From: Aurelia coerulea
Taxonomy: Eukaryota > Cnidaria > Scyphozoa > Semaeostomeae > Ulmaridae
Direction: 5' to 3'
DNA length: 64,000 nt
Assembly (NCBI GenBank): GCA_039566865.1
Contig: CM076944.1
Coordinates: forward strand, 20,854,501 to 20,918,500
The notes beneath the pieces were generated by a model, which was given only the letters and a program-made list of their open reading frames with translations, was not told where the DNA came from and made no database searches. Positions 24,346 to 37,100 of this stretch are shown one piece after another. How positions within the stretch are numbered: position 1 is the stretch's first letter; each line of letters opens with the position of its first letter. The translations under genes and the position numbers were made by a program.

Positions 24346-27300
24346 ATAAAGAGTATTGCGCTCATCTTTCTTTAAAACTTTAGTTCTGCCAGCTACCTCT
24401 TTTATAGCACAATATTAGTGCTGCAGCGACCATTCTTGGAAACATTAATATAGACGTTAGTTCTTTCCTTAGTCTTATTTTAGCTTTACTGCATCAACAA
24501 ACATCGATTAATTAAATGTTTATTTGCTCAAAGAAAACAAAATATAAGCACAAAAAGTGTGGATTAACGCACTTTATTAGCTACAATTCATATTATAAAG
24601 AGTATTGCGCTCATCGTTCTTTACAACTTTAGTTCTGCCAGCTACTTCTTTTATAGCACTTTATTAGTGCTGCAGCAACCATTCTTGGAAACATTAATAT
24701 AGACATTAGTTCTTTCTTTAGTCTTATTTTAGCTTTACTGCATCAACAAACATCAATTAATTAAATGTTTATTTGCTCAAAGAAAAAAATATATAAACAC
24801 AAAAAGTGTGGATTAACGCACTTTATTACCTACAATTTATATTATAAAGAGTATTGCGCTCATCGTTCTTTAAAACTTTAGTTCTGCCAGCTACTTCTTT
24901 TATAGCACTATATAAGTGCTGCAGCAACCATTCTTAGTAACATTTCTATAGACATTAGTTCTTTCTTTGGTCTTATTTTAGCTTTACTGCATCAACAAAC
25001 AGCGATTAATTAAATGTTTATTTTCTCAAAGAAAACAAAATTTAAACACAAAAAGTGTGGATTAACGCACTTTATTAGCTACAATTCATATTATAAAGAG
25101 TATTGCGCTCATCGTTCTTTAAAACTTTAGTTCTGGCAGCTACTTCTTTTATAGCACTCTATTAGTGCTGCAGCAACCATTCTTAGAAACATTAATATAA
25201 ACATTTTTTTTTTTTAGTCTTTTTTTAGCTTTACTGCATCAACAAACATCGATTAATTGAATGTTTATTTTCTCAAAGAAAACAAAATTTAAACACAAAA
25301 AGTTTGGATTAACGCACTTTATTAGCTACAATTTATATTATAAAGAGTATTGCGCTCATCGTTCTTTAAAACTTTAGTTCTGCCAGCTACTTCTTTAATA
25401 GCACTATATTAGTGCTGCAGCAACCATTCTTAGTAACATTTCTATAGACATTAGTTCTTTCTTTGGTCTTATTTTAGTTTTACTGCATCAACAAACATCG
25501 ATTAATTGAATGTTTATTTTCTCAAAGAAAACAAAATTTAAACACAAATAGTGTGGATTAACGCACTATACATATTATAAAGAGTATTGCGCTCATCGTT
25601 CTTTAAAACTTTAGTTCTGCCAGCTACTTCTTTTATAGCACTATATTAGTGCTGTAGCAACCATTCTTAGTAACATTTCTATAGACATTAGTTCTTTCTT
25701 TGGTCTTATTTTAGCTTGCATCAACAAACATCGATTAATTAAGTGTTTATTTTCTCAAAGAAAACAAAATTTAAACACAAAAAGTGTGGATTAACGCACT
25801 TTATTAGCTACAATTCATATTATAAAGAGTATTGCGCTCATCGTTCTTTAAAACTTTAGTTCTGCCAGCTACTTCTTTTATAGCACTCTATTAGTGCTGC
25901 AGCAACCATTCTTAGAAACATTAATATAAACATTTTTTTTTTTTTAGTCTTATTTTAGCTTTACTGCATCAACAAACATCGATTAATTGAATGTTTATTT
26001 TCTCAAAGAAAACAAAATTTAAACACAAAAAGTTTGGATTAACGCACTTTATTAGCTACAATTTATATTATAAAGAGTATTGCGCTCATCGTTCTTTAAA
26101 ACTTTAGTTCTGCCAGCTACTTCTTTAATAGCACTATATTAGTGCTGCAGCAACCATTCTTAGTAACATTTCTATAGACATTAGTTCTTTCTTTGGTCTT
26201 ATTTTAGTTTTACTGCATCAACAAACATCGATTAATTGAATGTTTATTTTCTCAAAGAAAACAAAATTTAAACACAAATAGTGTGGATTAACGCACTATA
26301 CATATTACAAAGAGTATTGCGCTCATCGTTCTTTAAAACTTTAGTTCTGCCAGCTACTTCTTTTATAGCACTATATTAGTGCTGCAGCAACCATTCTTAG
26401 TAACATTTCTATAGACATTAGTTCTTTCTTTGGTCTTATTTTAGCTTGCATCAACAAACATCGATTAATTAAGTGTTTATTTTCTCAAAGAAAACAAAAT
26501 TTAAACACAAAAAGTGTGGATTAACGCACTTTATTAGCTACAATTCATATTATAAAGAGTATTGCGCTCATCGTTCTTTAAAACTTTAGTTCTGCCAGCT
26601 ACTTCTTTTATAGCACTCTATTAGTGCTGCAGCAACCATTCTTAGAAACATCAATATAGGCATTAGTTCTTTCTATAGTCTTATTTTAGCTTTACTGCAT
26701 CAACAAACATCGATTAATTGAATGTTTATTTTCTCAAAGAAAACAAAATTTAAACACAAATAGTGTGGATTAACGCACTATACATTTCTCAAAGAGTATT
26801 GCGCTCATTGTTCTTTATAACTTTAGTCCTGCCAGCTACTACTTTTATGGCACTATATTAGTGCTGCAGCAACCATTCTTGGAAACATTACTATAGAAAT
26901 TAGTTCTTTCTTAAGTCTTATTTAGCTTTACTGTATCAAAAATCAACGATTAATTAAATGTTTATTTTCTCAAAGAAAACAAAATTTGAACACAAAAAGT
27001 GTGGATTAACTCAATTTATTAGCTATAATTCATATTATGAAGAGTATTACACTCATCGTTCTTTAAAAGTTTAGTTTTGCCAGCTACTTCTTTTATAGCA
27101 CTGTATTGGTGGTGCAGCAACCATTCTTAGTAACATTACTATAGACATTAGTTCTTTCTTTAGTCTTATTTTAGCTTTACTGCATCAATAAACATCGATT
27201 AATTAAATGTTTATTTTCTCAAAGAAAACAAAATTTAAACACAAATAGTGTGGATTAACGCACTATACATATTTCAAAGAGTATTGCGCTCATCGTTCTT

Positions 27301-30292
27301 TATAACTTTAGTTCTGCCAGCTACTTCTTTTATAGCACTATATTAGTGCTGCAGCAACCATACTTAGAAACATTTCTATAGACATTAGTTCTTTCTTTAG
27401 TCTTATTCTAGCTATACTGCATAAACAAAATCGATTAATTAAATGTTTATTTTCTAAAAGGAAACAAAATATAAGCACAGAAAGTGTGGATTAATGCACT
27501 TTATTAGCTACAATTCATATTATAAAGAGTATTGCGCTCATCGTTCTTTAAGACTTTAGTTCTGCCAGCTACTTCTTTTATAGCACTATATTAGTGCTGC
27601 AGCAACCTTTCTAGGAAACATTACTATGGACATTAGTTCTTTCTTTAGTCTTACCTTAGCATTATACTGCATCATCAAACATAGATTAATTAAATGTTTA
27701 TTTGCTCAAAGAAAACAAAAATATAAACACAAAAAGTGTGGATTAACGCACTTTATTAGCTACAATTCATATTATAAAGAGTATTGCGCTCATCTTTCTT
27801 TAAAACTTTAGTTCTGCCAGCTACCTCTTTTATAGCACAATATTAGTGCTGCAGCGACCATTCTTGGAAACATTAATATAGACGTTAGTTCTTTCCTTAG
27901 TCTTATTTTAGCTTTACTGCATCAACAAACATCGATTAATTAAATGTTTATTTGCTCAAAGAAAACAAAATATAAGCACAAAAAGTGTGGATTAGCGCAC
28001 TTTATTAGCTACAATTCATATTATAAAGAGTATTGCGCTCATCGTTCTTTACAACTTTAGTTCTGCCAGCTACTTCTTTTATAGCACTATATTAGTGCTG
28101 CAGCAACCATTCTTGGAAACATTAATATAGACATTAGTTCTTTCTTTAGTCTTATTTTAGCTTTACTGCATCAACAAACATCAATTAATTAAATGTTTAT
28201 TTTCTCAAAGAAAACAAAATATAAACACAAAAAGTGTGGATTAACGCACTTTATTAGCTACAATTCATATTATAAAGAGTATTGCGCTCATCGTTCTTTA
28301 AAACTTTAGTTCTGGCAGCTACTTCTTTTATAGCACTCTATTAGTGCTGCAGCAACCATTCTTAGAAACATCAATATAAACATTTTTTTTTTTAGTCTTA
28401 TTTTAGCTTTACTGCATCAACAAACATCGATTAATTGAATGTTTATTTTCTCAAAGAAAACAAAATTTAAACACAAAAAGTTTGGATTAACGCACTTTAT
28501 TAGCTACAATTTATATTATAAAGAGTATTGCGCTCATCGTTCTTTAAAACTTTAGTTCTGGCAGCTACTTCTTTAATAGCACTATATTAGTGCTGCAGCA
28601 ACCATTCTTAGTAACATTTCTATAGACATTAGTTCTTTCTTTGGTCTTATTTTAGTTTTACTGCATCAACAAACATCGATTAATTGAATGTTTATTTTCT
28701 CAAAGAAAACAAAATTTAAACACAAATAGTGTGGATTAACGCACTATACATATTATAAAGAGTATTGCGCTCATCGTTCTTTAAAACTTTAGTTCTGCCA
28801 GCTACTTCTTTTATAGCACTATATTAGTGCTGCAGCAACCATTCTTAGTAACATTTCTATAGACATTAGTTCTTTCTTTGGTCTTATTTTAGCTTGCATC
28901 AACAAACATCGATTAATTAAGTGTTTATTTTCTCAAAGAAAACAAAATTTAAACACAAAAAGTGTGGATTAACGCACTTTATTAGCTACAATTCATATTA
29001 TAAAGAGTATTGCGCTCATCGTTCTTTAAAACTTTAGTTCTGCCAGCTACTTCTTTTATAGCACTCTATTAGTGCTGCAGCAACAATTCTTAGAAACATC
29101 AATATAGACATTAGTTCTTTCTTTAGTCTTATTTTAGTTTTACTGCATCAACAAACATCGATTAATTGAATGTTTATTTTCTCAAAGAAAAAAAAATTTA
29201 AACACAAATAGTGTGGATTAACGCACTTTATTAGCTACAATTCATATTATAAAGAGTATTGCGCTCATTGTTCTTTGAAACCTTAGTTCTGCCAGCTACT
29301 TCTTTTATAGCACTACGTTAATGCTGCAGCAACTATTCTTGGAAAAATTACTATAGAAATTAGTTCTTTCTAAAGTCTTATTTTAGCTTTACTGCATCAA
29401 AAAACATCGATTAATTAAATGTTTATTTGCTCAAAGAAAACAAAATATAAACACAAAAAGTGTGGATTAACGCACTTTATTAGCTACAATTCATATTATA
29501 AAGAGTATTGCACTCATCGTTCTTCAAAACTTTAGTTCTGATAGCTACTTCTTTTATAGGACTCTATTAGTGCTGCAGCAACCATTCTTTGAAACATTAA
29601 TATAGACACTAGTTCTTTCTTTAGTCTTATTTTAGCTTTACTGCATCAACAAACATCGATCAATTGAATGTAGATTTTCTCAAAGAAATCAAAATTTAAT
29701 CACAAATAGTGTGGATTAACGCACTATACATATTTCAAAGAGCATTGCGCTCATCGTTCTTTATAACTTTAGTTCTGCCAGCTACTTCTTTTATAGCACT
29801 ATATTAGTGCTGCAGCAACCATTCTTAGAAACACTTCTATAGACATTATTTCTTTCTTTTGTCTTATTTTAGCTATACTGCATAAACAAAATCGATTAAT
29901 TAAATGTTTATTTTCTCAAAGAAAACAAAATATAAGCACAGAAAGTATGGATTAACGCACTTTATTAGCTACAATTCATATTATAAAGAGTATTGCGCTC
30001 ATCGTTCTTTAAAACTTTAGTTCTGCCAGCTACTTCTTTTATAGCACTATATTAGTGTTGCAGCAACCTTTCTAGGAAACATTACTATAGACATTAGTTC
30101 TTTCTTTAGTCTTAGTTTAGCTTTATACTGCATCAACAAACATAGATTAATTAAATGTTTATTTGCTCAAAGAAAACAAAATATCAAAACAAAAAGTGTG
30201 GATTAACGCACTTTATTAGCAACTATAAATATTTTAAAGAGTATAGCGCTCATTGTTCTTTAAAACTTTAGTTCTGCCAGCTACTTCTTTTA
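24343..30292 (+). repeat. Satellite array, block 3
   Basis: Continuous satellite, mostly type A with scattered type B. A trimer unit of about 730 bp is repeated: 'ttagcttgcatcaac' junctions at 25711, 26441 and 28889 mark a shared internal deletion. Part of it (about 24360-25200) recurs near 27790-28400, and about 27370-27810 matches 14140-14570. No gene is visible. Confidence 0.96.
25203..25216 (+). repeat. Poly-T replacement variant of the monomer
   Basis: Where most monomers read 'cattagttctttctttagtc', this copy reads 'acat', then 12 T, then 'agtc'. Sister copies at about 25932 and 28382 have 13 and 11 T. The three belong to the same higher-order lineage and show homopolymer length drift since duplication. 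Confidence 0.8.
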
Positions 30293-31178
30293 CCGGGTGC
30301 ACCAAAATATACTATGCACGTTTGGCAGGCCACGATAAATCATAAACAGGACCGATTTTGAAGATGTATGACTTAATAGTTAGCAGAAAGCCTGAATTAG
30401 ATTCTAGGAATTTTTGCAAATTTTTCTGTTTTCAGTTTTTAGAGCTACAAGCGAGTTTCTTAAAATTTTCGTTTTCGAAAACACTGAAAACGATAAAAAA
30501 ACATCGATCAAGCTTTCTAAAGAATCGATATGAATGGACAAAGAGAAAACTTTTTGGTGGTGATTTGGGATTTAGAAATCGACTAATTTTAAGCTGCTTT
30601 ATGAGAGTTCGTACTATATTGGGAGAAATGTAATAATGTTTTAAGGATATAAAGGAATGTCTTTTCTTTTGTAATGTTATTGAATTTATGCTTTGGTGCA
30701 GGTTGTGTTCCTGTGTCAAGGGGGTTAAAAAGACAAGCGAGAAAGCGTCATGGGGCCAGCAAGCATGGAGTCTTGTTACATTTTTGATTTTGTGACTGCT
30801 TTTGGGGCGGTACTTTATTGTAACTACAAGAGAATTTCGCAACAGGCCAATCGTTGAATTAACGCTCGTGCAGAAGTTTACAATAATCAATAACCAAATC
30901 TCCAAATCACGCTGAAAAAGTTTTCTCTTTGTCCATTGATGTTGATTCTTTAGAAAATTTGATCAACGTTTTTTGATGGTTTTCTGTGTTTTCGAAAATG
31001 AAAATTTTAAGAAACTCGCTTGTAGCTCTAAAAAGTGAAAACGGAAAAATTTGAAAAAATCCTAGAATCGAATTCAGGCTTTCTGCTATAGATTAAGTCA
31101 TAAATCTTCAAAATTGGTACAGAGTACGATTTATCGTGGCATGCCAAATGTGCATAGTTTATTTAGGCGCACCCGGTA
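30291..31178. mobile_element. Fold-back DNA element, 884 bp, ACCGGGTG ends, TA flanks
   Basis: The element is 30293-31176 between TA dinucleotides. The left end is CCGGGTGCACC and the right end is GGCGCACCCGG. Inverted similarity continues inward through 'ttggcaggccacgataaatc' and 'acaagcgagtttcttaaaat' to 'ggacaaagagaaaacttttt', so each arm is about 260-290 bp. The middle (about 30590-30890) is unique. The ends and TA flanks suggest a Tc1/mariner-type non-autonomous element. The 157-codon - strand frame at 30432-30905 matches nothing I know and largely runs through an inverted arm, so I treat it as incidental. On the right, satellite resumes at 'tatattagtgc' with six bases ('tagcac') missing from the expected monomer. 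Confidence 0.75.
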
Positions 31179-34100
31179 TATTAGTGCTGCAGCAACCATT
31201 CTTGGAAACATCAATATAGACATTAGTTCTTTCCTTCGTCTTATTTTAGCTTTACTGCATCAACAAACATGGATTAATTAAATGTTTATTTGCTCAAAGA
31301 AAACAAAATATCAGCACAAAAAGTGTGGATTAATGCACTTTATTAGCTACAATTCATATTATAAATAGTATTGCGCTCATCGTTCTTTAAAACTTTAGCT
31401 CTGCCAGCTACTTCTTTTATAGCACTATATTAGTGCTGCAGCAACCATTCTTGGAAACATTAATATAGACATTAGTTCTTTCTTTAGTCTTATTTTAGCT
31501 TTACTGCATCAACAAACATCGATTAATTAAATGTTTATTTGCTCAAAGAAAAAAAAATATAAACAAAAAAAGTGTGGATTAACGCACTTTATTAGCTACA
31601 ATTTATATTATAAAGAGTATTGCGCTCATCGTTCTTTAAAACTTTAGTTCTGCCAGCTACTTCTTTTATAGCACTATATTAGTGCTGCAGCAACCATTCT
31701 TAGAAACATTTCTATAGACATTAGTTCTTTCTTTAGTCTTATTTTAGCTATACTGCATAAACAAAATTGCTTAATTAAATTTTTATCTTCTCAAAGAAAA
31801 TAAAATATAAGCACAGAAAGTGAGAATTAACGCACATTATTAGCTACAATTCATATGATAAAGAGTATTGCGCTCATCGTTCTTTAAAACTTTAGTTCTG
31901 CCAGCTACCTCATTTATAGCACTCTATTAGTGCTGCAGCAACCTTTCTAGGAAACATTACTATAGACATTAGTTCTTTCTTTAGTCTTACTTTAGCTTTA
32001 TACTGCATCAACAAACATAGATTAATTAAATGTTTATTTGCTCAAAGAAAACAAAAAAGAAACACAAATAGTGTGGATTAACGCACTTTATTAGCTACAA
32101 TTCATATTATAAAGAGTATTGCGCTCATCGCTCTTTAAAACTTTAGTTCTGCCAGCTACTTCTTTTATAGCACTATATTAGTGCTGCAGCAACTATTCTT
32201 GGAAACATTAATATGGACATTAGTTCTTTCTTTAATCTTATTTTAGCTATACTGCATAAACAAAATCGATTAATTAAATGTTTATCTTCTCAAAGAAAAC
32301 AAAATATAAGCACTGAAAGTGTGAATTAACGCACTTTATTAGCTACAATTCATATGATAAAGAGTATTGCGCTCATCGTTCTTTAAAACTTTAGTTCTGC
32401 CAGCTACTTCTTTTATAGCACTATATTAGTGCTGCAGCAACCTTTCTAGGAAACATTACTATAGACATTAGTTCTTTCTTTAGTCTTACTTTAGCTTTAT
32501 ACTGCATCAACAAACATAGATTAATTAAATGTTTATTTGCGCAAAGAAAACAAAATATAAACACAAAAAGTGTGGATTAACGCACTTTATTAGCTACAAT
32601 TCATATTATAAAGAGCGTTGCGCTCATCGTTCTTTAAAACTTTAGTTCTGCCAGCTACTTCTTTTATAGCACTATATTAGCGCTGCAGCAACCATTCTTG
32701 GAAACAATAATATGGACATTAGTTCTTTCTTTGGTCTTATTTTAGCTTCACTGAATCAACCAACATCGAATAATTAAATGTTTATTATCTCAAAGAAAAC
32801 AAAATTTAGACACAAAAAGTGTGGATTAACGCACTTTATTAGCTACAATTCATATTATAAAGAGTATTGCGCTCATCGTTCTTTAAAACTTTAGTTCTGC
32901 CAGCTACTTCTTTTATAGCACTCTATTAGTGCTGCAGCAACCATTCTTAGAAACATCAATATAGACATTAGTTCTTTCTTTAGTATTATTTTAGCTTTTT
33001 CTGTATCAACAAACATCGATTAATAAATGTTTATTTTCTCAAAGAAAACAAAATTTAAACACAAAAAGTGTGGATTAACGCACTTTATTAGCTACAGTTC
33101 ATATTATAAAGAGTATTGCGCTCATCGTTCTTTAAAACTTTAGTTCTGCCAGCTACTTCTTTTATAGCACTCTATTAGTGCTGCAGCAACCATTCTTAGA
33201 AACATCAATATAGACATTAGTTCTTTCTTTAGTATTATTTTAGCTTTACTGTATCAACAAACATCGATTAATAAATGTTTATTTTCTCAAAGAAAACAAA
33301 ATTTAAACACAAAAAGTGTGGATTAACGCACTTTATTAGCTACAATTCATATTATAAAGAGTATTGCGCTCATCGTTCTTTAAAACTTTAGTTCTGCCAG
33401 CTACTTCTTTTATAGCACTCTATTAGTGCTGCAGCAACCATTCTTAGAAACATCAATATAGACATTAGTTCTTTCTTTAGTCCTATTTTAGCTTTACTGC
33501 ATCAACAAACATCGATTAATTAAATGTTTATTTGCTCAAAGAAAAAAAAATATAAACACAAAAAGTGTGGATTAACGAACTTTATTAGCTACAATTTATA
33601 TTATAAAGAGTTTTGCGCTCATCGTTCTTGAAAAATTTAGGTTCTGCCAGCTACTTCTTATATGAGTGCTGCAGCAACCATTCTTAGAAACATTTCTATA
33701 GACATTAGTTCTTTCTTTAGTCGTATTTTAGCTATACTGCATAAACAAAATCGATTATTTAAATGTTTATTTTCTCAAAGAAAACAAAATATAAGCACAG
33801 AAAGTGTGGATTAACGCAATTTATTAGCTACAATTCATATTATAAAGAGCGTTGCGCTCATCGTTCTTTAAAACTTTAGTTCTGCCAGCTACTTCTTTTA
33901 TAGCACTATATTAGTGCTGCAGCAACCATTCTTGGAAACATTAATATGGACATTATTTCTTTCTTTGGTCTTATTTTAGTTCACTGAATCAACAAACATC
34001 GATTAATTAAATGTTTACTTTCTCAAAGTAAACAAAATTTAGACACAAGAAGTATGGATTAACGCACTTTATTAGCTACAATTCATATTATAAAGAGTAT

Positions 34101-37100
34101 TGCGCTCATCATTCTTTAAAACTTTAGTTCTGCCAGCTACTTCTTTTATAGCACTATATTAGTGCTGCAGCAACCATTCTTGGACACATTTATATAGATA
34201 TTAGTTCTTTCTTTAGTATTATTTTAGCTTTACTGTATCAACAAACATCGATTAATAAATGTTTATTTTCTCAAAGAAAACAAAATTTAAACACAAAAAG
34301 TTTGGATTAATGCACTTTATTAGCTAAAAAAAATATTATAAAGAGTATTGCACTCATCGTTCTTTAAAACTTTATTTCTGCCAGCTACTTCTTTGATAGC
34401 ACTATATTAGTGCTGCAGCAACCATTCTTGGAAACATTACTATAGACATCAGTTGTTTCTTTAGTCCTATTTTAGCTTTACTGCATCAACAAACATCGAT
34501 TAATTAAATGTTTATTTGCTCAAAGAAAAAAAAATATAAACACAAAAAGTGTGGATTAACGAACTAAATTAGCTACAATTTATATTATAAAGAGTTTTGC
34601 GCTCATCGTTCTTTAAAACTTTAGGTTCTGCCAGCTATTTCTTATATGAGTGCTGCAGCAACCATTCTTAGAAACATTTCTATTGACATTAGTTCTTTCT
34701 TTAGTCTTATTTTAGCTATACTGCATAAACAAAATCGATTAATTAAATGTTTATTTTCTCAAAGAAAACAAAATATAAGCACAGAAAGTGTGGATTAACG
34801 CAATTTATTAGCTACAATTCATATTATAAAGAGTATTGCACTCATCGTTCTTCAAAACTTTAGTTCTGCCAGCTACTTCTTTTATAGCACTATATTAGTG
34901 ATGCAGCAACAATTCTTAGCAACTTTTCTATAGATATTAGTTCTTTCTTTAGTCTTATTTTAGCTTTACTACATCAACAATCATCGATTAATTGAATGTT
35001 TATTTTCTCAAAGAAAACAAAATTTAAACACAAATAGTGTGGATTAACGCACTATACATATTTCAAAGAGTATTGCGCTCATTGTTCTTTATAACTTTAG
35101 TTCTGACAGCTACTACTTTTATAGCACTATATTAGTGCTGCAGCAACCATTCTTGGAAACATTACTATAGAAATTTGTTCTTTCTTAAATCTTACTTTAG
35201 CTTTATACTGCATCAAAAAATATAGATTAATTAAATGTTTATTTGCTCAAAGAACACAAAATTTAAACACATAAAGTGTGGATTAACGCACTTTATTAGC
35301 TACAATTCATATTATAAAGAGTATTGCGCTCATCGTTCTTCAAAACTTTAGTTCTGCCAGCTACTTCTTTTATACCACTATATTAGTGCTGCAGCAACCA
35401 TTCTTAGTAACATTTCTATAGACATTAGTTCTTTCATTCGTCTTTTTTTAGCTTTACTGCATCAACAAACATCAATTAATTAAATGTTTATTTTCTCAAA
35501 GAAAACAAAATTTAAACACAAAAAGGGTGGATTAACGCACTTTACTAGCTACAATTCATATTATAAAGAGTATTGCGCTCATTGTTCTTTGAAACCTTAG
35601 TTCTGCCAGCTACTTCTTTTATAGCACTACGTTAATGCTGCAGCAACTATTCTTGGAAAAATTACTATAGAAATTAGTTCTTTCTAAAGTCTTATTTTAG
35701 CTTTACTGCATAAAAAATCATCGATTAATTAAATGTTTATTATCTCAAAGAAAACAAAATTTAAATACAAATAGTGTGGATTAACGCACTATACATATTT
35801 CCAAGAGTATTGCGCGCATCGTTCTTTATAGCTTTAGTTCTACCAGCTCCTTATTTTATAGCACTATATTAGTGCTGCAGCAACCATTCTTAGCAACTTT
35901 TCTATAGATATTAGTTCTTTCTTTAGTCTTATTTTAGCTTTACTACATCAACAAACATCGATTAATTGAATGCTTATTTTCTCAAAGAAAACAAAATTTA
36001 AACACAAATAGTGTGGATTAACGCACTATACATATTTCAAAGAGTATTGGGCTCATCGTTCTTTATAACTTTAGTTCTGCCAGCTGCTACTTTTATAGCA
36101 CTATATTAGTGCTGCAGCAACCATTCTTGGAAACATTACTATAGAAATTAGTTCTTTCTAAAGTCTTATTTTAGCTTTACTGCATCAAAAAACATCGATT
36201 AATTAAATATTTATTTTCTCAAAGAAAACAAAATATCAAAAGAAAAAGTGTGGATTAACGAACTTTATTAGCTACAATTTATATCATAAAGAGTATTGCG
36301 CTCATTGTTCTTTAAAACTTTAGTTCTGCCAGCTACTTCTTTTATAGCACTATATTAGTGATGCAGCAACCATTCTTGGAAACATTACTATAGACATTAG
36401 TTCTTTCTTTAGTCTTATTTTAGCTTTACTGCATCAACATACATCGGTTAATTGAATGTTTATTTTCTCAAAGTAAACAAAATTTAAACACAAATAGTGT
36501 GGATTGACGCACTATACATATTTCAAGGAGTATTGCGCTCATCGTTCTTTATAGCTTTAGTTCTACCAGCTTCTTCTTTTATAGCACTATATTAGTGCTG
36601 CAGCAACCATTCTTAGCAACTTTTCTATAGATATTAGTTCTTTCTTTAGTCTTATTTTAGCTTTACTACATCAACAAAGATCGATTAATTGAATGCTTAT
36701 TTTCTCAAAGAAAACAAAATTTAAACACAAATAGTGTGGATTAACGCACTATACATATTTCAAAGAGTATTGGGCTCATCGTTCTTTATAACTTTAGTTC
36801 TGCCAGCTACTACTTTTATAGCACTATATTAGTGCTGCAGCAACCATTCTTGGAAACATTACTATAGAAATTATTTCTTTCTAAAGTCTTATTTTAGCTT
36901 TACTGCATCAAAAAACATCGATTAATTAAATGTTTATTTTCTCAAAGAAAACAAAATATCAAAAGAAAAAGTGTGGATTAACGAACTTTATAAGCTACAA
37001 TTTATATCATTAAGAGTATTGCGCTCATTGTTCTTTAAAACTTTAGTTCTGCCAGCTACTTCCTTTATAGCACTATATTAGTGATGCAGCAACCATTCTT

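Noticed and set aside
24135..24365. 76-codon - strand frame
   Set aside because: It spans the CACTA-like MITE and its satellite flanks, so it cannot be an ancestral gene.
30432..30905. 157-codon - strand frame, the longest closed frame in the window
   Set aside because: It lies within the fold-back element and runs into one inverted arm. No motif is recognised and composition is that of AT-rich non-coding DNA.
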